A model generated the notes under the pieces. That model saw only the letters and a program-made list of their open reading frames with translations. It did not search any database and was not told the DNA's origin. A stretch of 64,000 bases of DNA, from assembly GCF_025698545.1 (NCBI RefSeq), contig NC_068569.1, positions 5,642,001-5,706,000 of the forward strand, given 5' to 3'. A program made the translations under genes and the position numbers. Of the stretch, positions 38,940 to 51,656 are shown piece after piece (the stretch's first letter is position 1; every line of letters starts with the position of its first letter). This DNA comes from Gossypium raimondii. Its lineage: Eukaryota; Streptophyta; Magnoliopsida; Malvales; Malvaceae.

Positions 38940-39860
38940 TGATTTTTTTTATATATAAAACAAGAGGGCAAATCCTTTACATTACATCTCAGTAACTCTA
39001 GTTCCAATTGCTTCCCTCGAAGCCTCTTGGACAGCTAACAGAACATCAATTGGTGATTCATCAAATGGTTACACGTAGACTTGATTATCATATCAGAAAA
39101 GTGAGGGGGTTTAAGTAAAAATATAGACTCAAAAATTGAGTTTGGGAAAAAAAATGCCCGTTCTCTAAATAGGCCGGGCCTCAAGTAAGTTTTTTTGGCT
39201 CAGCGCTGGCCTGGCACGAATTTGCAAAAAAAGGTTACTGCTTTTTGATGTTGTTTTCATTATTTTTGTTGTTGTTATGTCATTATTTTGTTGTGGTTTC
39301 GTTATTATATTACTACTATTTTATTGTTAAATTTGCTACTATTTTAAAGGTATTTATTTGTTAAGTTGTACTTATTTAAGTATAAATAATTTTTTAAATT
39401 TATTTTAAATTTACTTTGTTTTTCATGTATTTGATATACTATATTTTTTAAATTTATTTTTATATAAAAATAATAATATAAAAAAATTAATACGACTGGA
39501 TCAAGTCGGATTCAAGTTTTAACATTTTTATTCAAGTTAAGTTTGGACAAAATTTTAAACTTATTTTTCGTGCTGAATCAAACCCAAACCAATAAATGAA
39601 TTTAAATTTCTATTGAAATCCGACCCAAACTCGACCCGACTCATGAACACCACTAATTTCATCCCACAAAATCCAGCATCAATGATCTTCGCCATTTTAT
39701 TCACTACTTCATTTGCTTCTTTAAAAAAAATATGAGCCAAATGGACTTGCCAATCCCAAGAAGCCAGCTCCCTGATGCTCCGCTAGCAACAACTCCATCA
39801 TATACCGCCCACAATTCAACTAGCAAGACAGTGCCAATGCCTGGAAACACGTCTGAAACC
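38940..39860 (-). pseudogene. LINE-type RNase H remnant split by a later insertion
   Basis: On the minus strand, 39860-39660 gives a decayed RNase H piece (VELWAVYDGV, then ANEVVNKMAKIIDAGF). After a gap of about 570 bases, 39090-38960 gives SPIDVLLAVQEASREAI followed by a stop, which reads like the C-terminal tail of the same domain. The gap holds a diverged copy of the GGCCCG-type DNA element. The open part is too damaged to be coding. It is probably the same broad LINE class as the remnant at 32.7-33.2 kb. Confidence 0.55.
39100..39657. mobile_element. Diverged small DNA element inside the RNase H remnant
   Basis: The right end (TCGACCCGACTCATGAACAC, to about 39652) and the internal GGCCGGGCCTCAAG patch near 39172 resemble the element at 38245-38923. 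The middle is AT-rich. The left end is not clear and no target duplication was confirmed. Confidence 0.45.
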
Positions 39861-41208
39861 AACATCATTCCCTATTTGTGAAAAAAAATTGATTTTTTTT
39901 ATAAATTTTAAATTTTTAATTTTTTTTCATGTGTCAGAATGTAAAATTACCATGTGTTATAATGTTATTGATCACCATAGTCACATCAACATATTTTAAT
40001 AGTATTGGTCAATTACCTAAAAGATATTAAATTAGTTTAAATACAAAATAAATAAAACCTTTTAGTTGAATAGAAGAATTCAATTACCCACGCTTTGGCA
40101 AGAAATTTTATTTAAAAATGGTATCAAAATTTTAATTCAAATTTATAAAAGCTTCAATAAAGTAGAGCATAAGAAACCAACTACTTTTTTTATATTAAAA
40201 AGCTCTTACTTTTAAATCAAACTCAAATTTTTTAAAAAAATACTTACTTTAGCACTATAATATTTGAGGAAATAACTTAAATTAAATTAAGATAATCTTA
40301 ACAAGTATAAATTTTAATATTAATAAAACAGTACCATACCATGAAATTTTAAAGATATGCAAACAATGCTATACACTCATCTGTATATGGTATTTCCTCT
40401 AATTTAATTTAACTTCAATTTAAAAAAAAACAAATATGTTAGAACTATAGGCGAAAAAGATCATAAGAAAAAAATCAAAAATCTGAAATAAATAATTAAA
40501 AATTAAAAGAATAGAGAAAAGAAAAATGAAACCAACAATTAAAAAATAAAAAAAAAACGTTAGTAGGAAATTGAAAATTTATAGCCATCATTAATTGTAT
40601 TATAAATCATGTTATTTGATTAAAAGTTAGAAAAATGGAAATAAAAAATAAAAACAATTTAAAATGAAAAAAAGAAAAAATCGATCTCTTTAGAAACTAA
40701 AATTTTTGAACAAATTGATTGCACAAAAATAAAAATAGATATTTGTTTATTATTTAAAAATTAATTATCTTAAACAATTTAATTAAAATTAAATTAAGTT
40801 GGAGAAGATAATAAATTTAGATACCTTAAAAAGTAGATGATGTGGCAATATTTAAATGGTATCTAAAACTTATATTTTTAAGATTATTAAGTTATTTTGA
40901 TAATAATATTAACAAAGTTAAGAAAATAACAATTAATAAATAAGTGGAAAACTTTTTACTTTTACTATTACTTTTCCTTTTCATTTTTCCAAATATTTTG
41001 ATGTAGCTGTGGGTGGTGGGTTTGGTGGCGAATACGCCAACGGCGCAATAGCCTCCAGTTTTTTTTTTTTTTTAAACTTTCAATTATATTTTGATTGGTT
41101 ACCATTTCAGCTGCCGAAGAAATAAAATACAACCGTAGAAAGAAAAAGAAAGAAAAGAATTCAATTACTCGACGCCTCTGCTTCTCTCGTCGAGTGAAAG
41201 AAATAAGC
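39861..41208. other. AT-rich stretch and promoter of PDX2
   Basis: Long, very AT-rich DNA with no gene. The last 150 bases, a CT/GAA-rich leader, precede the PDX2 start at 41209. Confidence 0.5.
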
Positions 41209-44200
41209 ATGGCCGTGGTTGGAGTATTGGCTTTACAGGGATCTTTTAACGAACACATAGCAGGCAATAATCTTTCACTGATATTCCAATTGTTTTGTTC
41301 ATCAGTTTTTTATGTTTGGCTGAAAAAATTATATTATATGTTTTTTTTTTTGCAGCGCTAAGGAGGTTAGGAATGAAAGGAGTGGAAATAAGGAAGCCAG
41401 AGCAGCTTCAAAGTATCAGCTCTCTTATCATTCCTGGTGGAGAAAGCACCAGCATGGCTAAGCTTGCTGAGTTCCACAATCTTGTATGTTCTCTCGCTCT
41501 CTTTTTCATCTTATATATATATATATATATATATATTTGTTTTAGCTTTAGTCATATACTATAAGCGATTAAATTCTGATTCATTTCGAGAAAGTTGGAT
41601 TCTTTTTGTTTTCTCATTATTCTGGTTTTAAAAAACATGGATGACCCTAGACGCCGTTTTCGCTTGTTTTGTTGTTGCTTGCTTTTTGCTAGTAGTTAAA
41701 GCAAAAAATAACTGCTAAGATTTGAGATCATTTTGATCAGAAATGAGTGAATAATTAGAACGAAGTTATAATTCAAACAAAGATCTTCCATGGTAATATA
41801 AATTCATGGAATTTATCATCATGAATGTTAAATTTAGTTTCTATTGTTTGCTTTAGTCATTAGAAGGTAAAGGTGGCAATGGCATAAGATAAGGGCTACT
41901 TTGGTGGTGTTGATCTTGGCTATTTTGGACTTTGAGGTGCTTTGGTACTCACGATTGACCTTCTTTGATCTGTGAAAAAGGGTTGATGCATGGAGGATGA
42001 GTTTGGCACTGTTAGATCTTTTAAAGGATATATATATAACTGAAGACTTTGCTCATTAACAAAGAATTTCTAAACCTAATTTACTTGAGTTGTTTATAGT
42101 GATCTTGGCTATTTTGGACTTTGAGGTGCTTTGGTACTCACGATTGACCTTCTTTGATCTGTGAAAAAGGGTTGATGCATTGAGGATGAGTTTGGCACTG
42201 TTAGATCTTTTAAAGGATATATATATAGCTGAAGACTTTGCTCATTAACAAAGAATTTCTAAACCTAATTTACTTGAGTTGTTTATAGTGTTCAAATGGG
42301 TTCTTTGCAAAGAGTGACTGACAAAATCAACGCGTTTATTTCCTGTGTTATTGCTGGAGATGAATAAGATTTGGACTTTCCAATCCCATCTTGATCTTGA
42401 TTTTTAGTCTCGATGCACTCACTGGTCCAAACATTTTAGATGAGTCAGCAGTTGTCGTAGCATTCTCAGTTGAGAACATTGATAAATGTCTCCTTTGCAT
42501 TTATATGGTTAATATCTTTTTTCATTTATGGTCAGTTTCCAGCTCTGCGGGAATTTGTGCAAATGGGGAAGCCGGTTTGGGGGACTTGTGCAGGTCTTAT
42601 ATTTTTGGCAAACAAAGCTGTTGGTATGTTTCTGTTCTCCCCTCAGCCTCCTCCAGTTTTAGATTCTGCATATTAAATTTGTAGAGTGTATATAGTTTGC
42701 AGCAAGCTGTTTTTCAAAATGAGATCATTCAAAAAGTTTTGAATTTGAAATTGGTGGTGCAACTTTTTCAGGACAGAAAGACGGAGGACAGGAATTAGTT
42801 GGGGGTCTGAATTGCACTGTCCATAGAAATTACTTTGGGAGTCAGGTAATTACATATGCCTTCTGTTTTACTACATATGATGCTTATAAAGTGTATAGAG
42901 TGCTATATTGCATCGTTATTATTGAATAAAAAGACATGCATTTAGTTAAATTGGAATCCAAGAGAAATTGCAGAACTTCCAAGTTTGCTAATCAGCATTT
43001 TAAGATACAAATATGTTCTTTGAAGAAAGACCGCTCACAGAAAATGGGTCCAAAACCTTAAATGACTATGGGTATGATAATGTTATAGTGATGTATGGAT
43101 GTATTAAAAATGTTTATGTCAAATGGGTAGGGGAAGAATCAGAGCAGTCTAAAAAATGACCTTGCTTTCACTGATTTCACTAGGATATGGTAGTCACATT
43201 CTCTATCATGACTTAAGGCTTTGCATGTTGGTGGAGTTGTTATTACTTGAAGATATCAACTTTTTCGCCATTCCCATTTATGCTGATAAATTTGCTTAAA
43301 TAGGCTTGTCAGTTTCAAGAACTGAAATACAGACTTTAAGAAAACCTTCTGTCATGAAGGTTTCACATACTAGCTTTTCACTTTTTCCGTTTTTATATTT
43401 AGGAAGTAGAAACCTCTTCCACTTACTGAAATTAATTTCAAGTTACGAAGAAGATTTCAACTCCTCCTATCCTTTTGGTTTAAGCTTCTAACATTGAACT
43501 AAATTGTTTGTTTTTAACAAATCAACTTTTTTTAGATCCAAAGCTTTGAGGCAGAGCTCTTAGTGCCAGAACTTGCCTCCCAAGAAGGTGGCCCTGAGAC
43601 ATTTCGTGGTGTTTTCATCCGAGCTCCTGCTGTCCTTGAAGTGGGGCCAGAAGTTGAAGTGCTTGCTGATTATCCTATCCCATCAAATAAAGTTCTATAT
43701 TCAAGTTCAGCTGTTGAAATTCAAGAGGTATACCGGCACTCATCTATTGAATCCGTCTTCATCGGAATGGTCGAAAGTAAAACAATGAAATTTTATAGAC
43801 ATTCCTTCAACTAAATGAGTCTAGATTTGATGATCATGCTTTCCTATACATTACCAAATATCTCATTGCTGACCTATTTCGTTGTTTATTTCATTGTGTT
43901 TAACTTCAGCTATGTTAGTTCTTGTCATCTAAAAATTTTGGGTATTTCAGGAGTCTGCCGTGCCTGAAAAGAAAGTGATAGTTGCCATAAAGCAAGGAAA
44001 CTTGCTGGGGACTGCTTTCCACCCTGAGTTGACTGCAGATACGAGATGGTATAAAGAGATGTTAACTATCCTTTAAAATCTTCAATTTTGCTAATGATCT
44101 GAGGTTTTAAATGTTTCTCTTTTTTTGTTGCTAAGTCAAGGTTGTAAATGGTTGCTTGTGCAGGCATAGTTACTTTCTAAAGATGGTAAGAGATGTCGGA

Positions 44201-44290
44201 GAGGGAACCTCGAATGCCACTGTTGCAGTCAGTGAAGCGGCTTCAAGTTCTGACCGACAAACAAAATATGATCTTCCTATATTCCGATAA
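41209..44290 (+). CDS. PDX2: Pyridoxal 5'-phosphate synthase glutaminase subunit PDX2
   Basis: Seven exons: 41209-41263, 41356-41483, 42536-42623, 42772-42845, 43536-43727, 43951-44048 and 44164-44290, giving 253 residues. Only the first intron departs from GT-AG: it begins GC (CAG then GCAATA) and ends AG. PDX2 hydrolyses glutamine and passes ammonia to PDX1, which makes vitamin B6 from ribose 5-phosphate and glyceraldehyde 3-phosphate in the cytosol. The class I glutamine amidotransferase motifs are complete: PGGEST at 45-50, nucleophile Cys79 in GTCAG, His203 and Glu205 in AFHPEL, and the GSQIQSFEA and RGVFIRAPA blocks. Length and ending (DLPIFR) match other plant PDX2 proteins. Intron 2 is long and contains a tandem duplication. 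Confidence 0.97.
41512..41536. repeat. TA microsatellite in PDX2 intron 2
   Basis: About twelve TA units lie 29 bases inside the second intron. Confidence 0.85.
41912..42288 (+). repeat. Tandem duplication of 188 bp in PDX2 intron 2
   Basis: The unit from GATCTTGGCTATTTTGGACT to GAGTTGTTTATAGT occurs twice head to tail, starting at 41912 and 42100. I see only about two differences (ATGCATGGAGG against ATGCATTGAGG, and ATATAACTG against ATATAGCTG), so the duplication is recent. It is non-coding. Confidence 0.93.
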
Positions 44291-45311
44291 TCGGTGGCAT
44301 CAATGAGATTCTTTTCAAGTATTTTCAGTTTCTCTTTCATTTTCATTTTCTTCCTTTTGTTTCCTCCATGTTTGCAGATGTTTAATCTTTTTTGTCATAA
44401 GGTAAGTTTCTATTTGAAAAGTAATTTTTGTTCTTTCTAGGTGGCATTTACACACATATCACTATATAATTACAATCTATTGTTACCCTGATGTTTCATA
44501 TGTTTTTGGTATTCATGTTGGATACATATTTGTGTATAATATACGATCTTCTTAAAAATATAATAAAGCTACCTAACCTTCACAGAAGAGGGGGAATGGT
44601 TGGGGGTGAGGATTTCTAAAAAGCTTGAGCCACAATCTAAGTTTTGAAAATAAAAAAAGATGAAGTTATTGTAACAGCAAGGTTGACAATGGCAGTATCG
44701 TAAGTTCGGTTTTGGGGTTTTTTATTTCATTAAGGTGGACAGTTTAAAATTATTGGCGAAAGTAAAAAATTGTCGTTGATAATGGTAGATTAGAGTATTA
44801 ATAGCTTTTTGGTACAATATATATTATTAATAATTAAAAGGTTATGTTTATAAATTACACAATACTTCTAAATTATAAGACGGTTGATCACAACGTTATT
44901 GCTGTTAAAGCTTCTTAGAGGTTGTAAGTTAGAGTCGCGTAGTTTTCTTTCAAATTAATTAGTTAAATAATTACAAATTATTATAACTAAATAAAATAAT
45001 TAAATAAATGGGAAATTATCCCTCCACTCCGTTGGGGTGCAGGCCGATGTAGTTTTTATCATTATAGATATATATTGATAAAATTTACTTTGATATCGTT
45101 TCTTGGTACGGTGTTAAAAGATATACTGATGCAGAAATACCATTGAAGTGATAAACTACACTAATGTTTATTTCTCTAGTACTAGCAAGAACACGTTTCT
45201 GGTATGAGACGTCTTTTTCCCATTATCAGAAGAACTCATTGTTGAAAAGCTTATTTGATCCAACGCTTGCACTTCTCTCGCACCCAATAATCCATTCTTA
45301 ATCACATTTCT
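44291..45311. other. Convergent stretch between PDX2 and BGAL8
   Basis: The two genes end toward each other here. A patch at about 44875-44945 (GGTTGATCACAACG ... AGGTTGTAAGTTAGAGTC) looks a little like a decayed tRNA-derived SINE. Nothing else is recognised. Confidence 0.45.
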
Positions 45312-48300
45312 TCATGCACAAGAAACTTCTACAGCTAAGCTCTTCTTTACACCTTTGCAAGGGTCACCCAAAGTCTTGGTTGATACATCGATACTACAAC
45401 TTGTCGATCCAACACAAACCTGGACAGTTATAACAATTGTCATCAACAATGAACAAGGATGGTTTAGCTGAAACCGAAAATTTTGCATTCAGATATTACA
45501 GCAAGATCGCACCTTCTGTACAATGGAATGTGCTTTAGCACTGCTACACCTCCCATGGCTAAAACTGCCGCAAGTGCCAAGAGGAGTTCCAAAGCTGGCA
45601 AATTTGATTGAAGAAATAACCTGATTCGGAGATGGGCAACTGAGGGATAGCGTAGGGTTTGAAGCCCTTCTTGTTTTCGAATCCAAACCCCACATATCCA
45701 TGGGTAATGGGTGAGAGTCAGATACATGCGAGCACAAACTTCCCATCTTTCTGGTTGCAAAAGCAAGCTGTGTCGGATCCCCACCCATTTCCTCGAACAA
45801 TACAAGAATGTTGCCACTTGGTTTCAACCATGAACGAGGTACATGATACCTGCGAGAGAGACGGATATACCGGCATAAGAAATTTTGAAGGCATAGCAAT
45901 TTTCAAGTTTTCCCAACATAGGCTCTTTAGTACTCACAATTGCTGAGAAGGCTTCCCACAATTCTTGCGGCATTTGTTTGCACTATAAGGTCCTCTATAA
46001 TCACAAGAGTCAGTACAGCCACTGTTTGATGCGATATAGGCAGGCCAATATCGTCCAATGCTCTGTCCGTTGATCCATGCTTCACCCTTCCCCATCCCCA
46101 TGAAGTCTAAAGCAACAGGGTCATTCCCAGTAGGGGCATCAAAATTTGTCTGCATACAGAATATTGATCGGTAGTAGCTTAGAGTTGAGTCTACTGTGAA
46201 ATCCACCACAATAATTTTACAAATAATAAAAGACCATAGAAGGTTTAAACCTTAAAAATATATACATTCAGGCCAAAAATGGAAAATTAATTATATAGAA
46301 GTAAATGCAAGAAACTTAATTGAAATACCTTATCGAATATTTAATTTCCTTTAAATGCAATAAGTAAATTCAAAACTCGCATCTAATTTAAAGTTAAGCA
46401 TTACCTTGTACCATATCAGGGGTTGATTCTTCGGCAATGCGGGTTGTGAAACCCATTCCGATGAACTTCCACTTGGTAGACCCGAATCTTCCTCTTTAAG
46501 TCCAACCTGAATTCATGATTGCAAAATTTTCATCTTGGAGTCACCTTGGCTTAGGGATTTGGTTAATCTTCCACAAGAGTCTATATGCTATATATTAAGT
46601 GCCTTCTCACCACAAATAATAGATAAATGCTAAGATATCCGGAAAATAAATAGATTGTGTTCACTATTGCAATGGATACGATTCAAATCCAATTCTTATA
46701 TCCCATTTTCTCAGTTTGTAGGTTATAAAGAATTAGTGTTTTTATGCAAATATCGAATAATGTTGACAGCAGAGTGAAAGAGACACTGACCTGATACGTC
46801 CATTGCTGTGAGGAGAGATCAATACTGCTACCATTACTTAAACCATTTAGTTTCACTGGACCAGTTATCCCTGCCCCTGATAGGTCAAAGAAGGCCCCAT
46901 AGTTCTGGCATATATGTCTCCAGTTAGATGATACATATACCGAATTATATCTATTGTAGATAACATAATGACACTACATTTTGCGGATAAATATTTCCAC
47001 TTTTTAGTTAATGATCATGTGGACCCTAGTCAGGAGAACCAAACCTGCAGCCCTACGGTCAAACTAAGGAGATCAATCGTGTTCTTCCCAGGGACAACTG
47101 TGATGGGGATATCCACTTTAACCTTAGCATTGTCGCTATTACCAGTTCTGCTCCCTGCAGAAAGTTTCAAAGGATATGCACAAGCAATAGTGTTATAGTG
47201 GTAGATGAACATCACAATGAGGGAGCTAACCCACCCAAAATCCTATACTAGAATGTTTCAACTACCAAGTCTGGTATAACTCCCAACTGCAAGACGTCAA
47301 GGATTCTTGTGCATTTCACTTCCAAATAAGCAACACCGCAAGGACTTCAATGTTAATTTTATCAAGTCTATTGCAGTTTTCTGGTATTTTTATCCATAAA
47401 CTTGAACACCAATTTGGATTTTCATCATTGTCTGCATCATTTTCCTATTCTACCAATTATAATTATATAATCTAAGCCAAGCAATAAACTCATCGGACAT
47501 ACAAAAGAACAGTCCCTAGTTCTATCATCTTTACCCAAGATGCTAATCCTTTCATAAGTTCCATTCAACCCATTTCACTATAGAAACCCTATAAGTTCCT
47601 TAATAATATATCAGAGCAGAACTATAGGGCAAGTGAAAAAAAGAAATTTCTGTATATATATATATAAATATATATATTGTTTCCAGCTACCTGTAAGTTT
47701 CCCATTTATAAAAGCATGAAGGCCATGCCCAAGTGATTCCACATGAAGAACAGTTTGAGATCCATCTTGAAGGAAAGGCTCATCTCCCTTGATATTCATG
47801 CTGCCCAAAAGCATTCAATATATATTCCTTAAAACATTGTGAATATAATAAACTTGAAAACGGTAGCAATTATGTCCTCAGGAAACAACTTTTATAATAA
47901 AACACCAGCATACCTTAATGAATACCACAAGTAGTCACTTTTATCAGCAGTAGTGTTGATTTGCTCTAACAATCCAAGTTTGTTAAATGCGCTAGCCTTA
48001 GAGATGCCAACGGGTTCATTTATCCAACTCCAGCCTGACCCGATTGAGTCAGTTGAATCAGCATTTTTATTCAATGATTCATGTATGAAGCTTGGAATCA
48101 CACTCATAGAGTTAACCTGTCATGTTAAAAATAAAACAATACAGATTACAAATTTACAAGAAGAACAACTCAACGTAAGTAAGCGAATATAAATGCAAGC
48201 AATTCATAGCAGAGGCGGATGAAGCAGACACAGTTCATTGTACTTAAAAACTGATACGACAGTTCATTGCAGTTAGTTTGTTAAATATGTATCCCCCCTA

Positions 48301-51300
48301 CTCCATTAACTCTAAGGTGAAAGCCCATTGGTATCATAAAAAACTGACCTAATCCGAGGAAGAAATACATTGTTTGTACTTTGTACAACTGCAAGGGAGG
48401 TTCAGACGACCTATTTTGCAGAGTTAGGTTCATTGAACCCAAAACTAATGACAATTTGAATTTCCTACTATGGTCCTTTCGTAAGAGAAGATAGAAAAAG
48501 ATTAGCTTGACGTAATTCAATTATTTATTCAAATATTTCAAAGATTTTCAGCAAGAATCTTGACTAATGGCATAAAAATCTCAAAGAGCAAGCAAGGTGG
48601 TTAAGAGAAGGAACTTGAACCAAATCAAGCTATAGCATAACAATTTAATGGTGCCATCATTTCGACAAATCCATAATTGATGAAGCTAACACTAACTCGA
48701 AGTGGGAAGTGTATGTGCTAATGCAACATACCTTGGCGGTATTCAGAACTACATTCTTGCAGTCTGGTAAGATGCTGACAGACCATGCAGGCAAATGGTA
48801 TGAATTGCCATTGAAATTAACAGTCGCATCAGATTTGGTGTCTATATTGGCAAGAAAAGCAGAACATCCTCCCGATCCTGTTTTATATACAGCAGCCTGG
48901 GAAGAAAAAAGAAATACATAGATGAACGAGTTATTTTTTTAACAAGATCTGACAGAAGAAACTGTTGGACCTCTATTAGTTGATTTTCAACTATTATCTT
49001 TCAATAAGATCTGATCAAATTTTGCATTTAAGAAAAAGTGTGCAGTTTAAGAGTCTGTCAAAAAAGAATCACCAGAAAAAGTGATTTATTTGTTGTCATT
49101 TATATGAACAAAGTATTATGATCGTTAAGAATTCAACAGGATCCCTCCTCGCAAATCAGACAAAGAAGAAGAGGCAGGCCCCCTTTGAGTTCTTGTTCAT
49201 AACCCAAATAGAAGCAAAGAAGTAAGGTTCTCTTCAAAATGCTAAAGTAAGTGCCAATCAAGATAGGCCATACCTCCAAGTTTGGACCCAAAGAGGAAAT
49301 TTTAGGATCAGTGGCTATCAATGCTTCTTCACAAAGCTTTATAGCCTTATGGACATCTCTTAGGTGACCCCACTTTGGTTGTCTAACTTGTCCTGAAAAA
49401 TTAGTGAATCGGAAGACAGGTGTAACTTAGAAGACACTGTTTAGTCAACTGTAAACTGAATAATCCTGGATTAAACTATCTCATACTATCATTAATAAAA
49501 AACCAGCACTTTTAAAGTGCTTCCACAACCTTATCATCATCATCATAATAACAACTACCAATAGGAGTCAAGTTGCAAACAAATGATAGCCTCAGGTATG
49601 TTGCAGGCACTTATAGGGTCAAGTAGATGCTTAGAAATACTAACAATTTCATTAGATTGATTGGAAGCATACCATACTCATCAATCGGAGCATCATAATC
49701 ATAACTAGTAGCAATAAAGGGTCCACCTGTAGTCCTGTCAAAGTTTGTTCCACCATGGTACTGTTTTAAGAGCAACCAAGCAATTTTGACTCGTAAGTTT
49801 GGTTCAAAATGGGACTGTCCATGCACAAACACATTTTAAATTCCAATTATCATTACCATATAATAGTTTTGGAAAGTTCCACCTCTTTGGAAAAACCGCG
49901 CAACAGCAAATGCGAGGTCTTCTACAGGTCTGTAGGGAACGGTGCCACCAAATGAAAGGAACCTAGCATTTGGAATATGACGGGAAGTAATGAGGAATTG
50001 ATAAAAATTTGAAACAGGGAAGCAACTCAGCAAGCAATCAACATTTTGATGGAGACATGTAATCCATACAACCAAAACAGCTACCACGTAAAAGTCAGAT
50101 TAGTAAGTTATATTGGCAAGTCAGACATCCTACCATCCAGACCAATTCTCTGTCCACATTTTTGGTTTCTTATTAGAATTTGGGGTGAATTGGTCACAGT
50201 AGAATCCATTGCAGGTGTTAATCTGTCAATGCCAAGGTAAAAGAAGAAATTATATATGAAAACCCATCAATGCCTTGACAAAAACAAGAAACAACGTGAA
50301 ACCCCTTTAAATTAAAACATGGAAAGTCTGAGTGAATTGATTAACTACTACTGAAATTGTTATCAATCAAGAAAACCCAAACTTACAATGGGATCAGGAG
50401 CATCAGATTGCTGGCACATAACCCAGGGAACTCCTGTATCCAATGAAATAGCCATACCAGCTGCCCATTTAATATAGGGTTTTGCGGCAGCCCCATATGC
50501 TGAATCAATGTTTCCATACTCATTTTCAATCTGATATTTAAAAAAATAAAAACATAATAAATTTGTCTTCTAAAATAACCCCAGAAAACCATTAGAAAAT
50601 ATAAAGAAATTATAGCACCGACAATGGACAGGATTGTTTATAAGAAAGCGGGGGAAAGATGGTAGACCTGTGACAAAATAATGGGTCCTCCTTGTGATGC
50701 ATACAACTTCTCTTGCTTCATCATTTCCACAATCTTAGCCGTGAACCTCTGCATTTCTGCCTGAAAAAACCGACAATATTATAGTCACTTTTAATCATTC
50801 AGCTAACAGTCCTTCCAACAATTTCAGTGAACTTTAAGCAACAGAAGAAAAGGAAATTAAAAAATATTAGATTAATTAATTACATTATTATCTTATTATA
50901 TATTACCTTAAATGGTTCATTATCAGTTCGAAACTTGATTCCGGGTATAAAATGTAACCAAAGAGGAAATCCACTGCAAATATTTTATCAACAAATTATA
51001 AAAAAAATTAAACATACCCAAAAAAGAAAGAAACATTAATTAATTAAAATTTACCCATAATTCCATTCAGCGCAAACGTATGGACCGATGCGTAGATGAA
51101 CATAAAGACCAGCTTCTGCAACTAGCTTTACAAATTTAACCAAATCGTTTCTTCCTTCGAAATTATACTGTAAATATCAAAAATCAAGACCCAAAATAAT
51201 AAATCAATGGGATTCTTTTTTTTTTTTTTTTTTTAGTTCAGAATCTTCAGATGAGATTTTAGTAGGAATAAAGAGAGAGAGAGAGAGACAGAACCTGGTT

Positions 51301-51656
51301 TCGGACTGGTTCGTGCAAGTTCCAGAAAACGTAAGTTTCAATCACATCTAACCCTCCGTCCTTGGATTTTTGTATAAGGTCTGGCCACATCTGACAACAT
51401 TAAAAACATGAGCCATAACTTATACAGAGTTGTCCTAAAAACAGGGGAGGAGAAATGAAAGGGAAAAAAGAAATGACGAAAAATTGAAGCTTACTTCAGG
51501 GGTGCTGCGAGGGTAATGAATGGAGCCAGAGATCAAGACGCGGCGTTTCCCGTCGATGACAATCGCTCGGTGATCGTACGTGACGGTGGATGCAAACGAC
51601 GTCGTTACTATTACCAAACAAATAAGCAACACCAGAATCTCTGTTCTTCTCCTCAT
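45312..51656 (-). CDS. BGAL8: Beta-galactosidase, BGAL8 type (GH35)
   Basis: Nineteen exons on the minus strand, first 51656-51495 and last 45419-45312. The others start at 51390, 51167, 50973, 50760, 50530, 50222, 49962, 49760, 49392, 48896, 48116, 47800, 47154, 46904, 46506, 46149 and 45849. All phases close, giving 845 residues. After a signal peptide (residues 7-24) comes the GH35 barrel ([20 protein letters not shown]). The signature [14 protein letters not shown] contains the proton donor Glu181, and WTENWSGW the nucleophile Glu250. Beta-sandwich domains follow ([21 protein letters not shown]), and a Cys-rich SUEL-type lectin domain forms the end (about 757-845). It acts on beta-galactosyl residues of pectin or arabinogalactan side chains in the wall. 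The start at 51656 gives the cleanest signal peptide. It resembles Arabidopsis BGAL8 along its whole length. Confidence 0.96.
51272..51287. repeat. GA microsatellite in BGAL8 intron 2
   Basis: Eight GA units lie just downstream (in gene sense) of the exon 2 donor. They read as CT on the coding strand. Confidence 0.75.

Noticed and set aside
44690-44720. GGCAGTATCGTAAG resembling the start of U4-type snRNA sequence
   Set aside because: The match is limited to about a dozen bases, with no further U4 sequence and no upstream promoter element; judged to be chance.
44875-44945. Possible tRNA-derived SINE between PDX2 and BGAL8
   Set aside because: The B-box-like part is weak, no A box, tail or target duplication was confirmed.
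48209-48310. GCAGAGGCGGATGAAGC in a BGAL8 intron as a possible hAT end
   Set aside because: No matching opposite end or duplication was found nearby.
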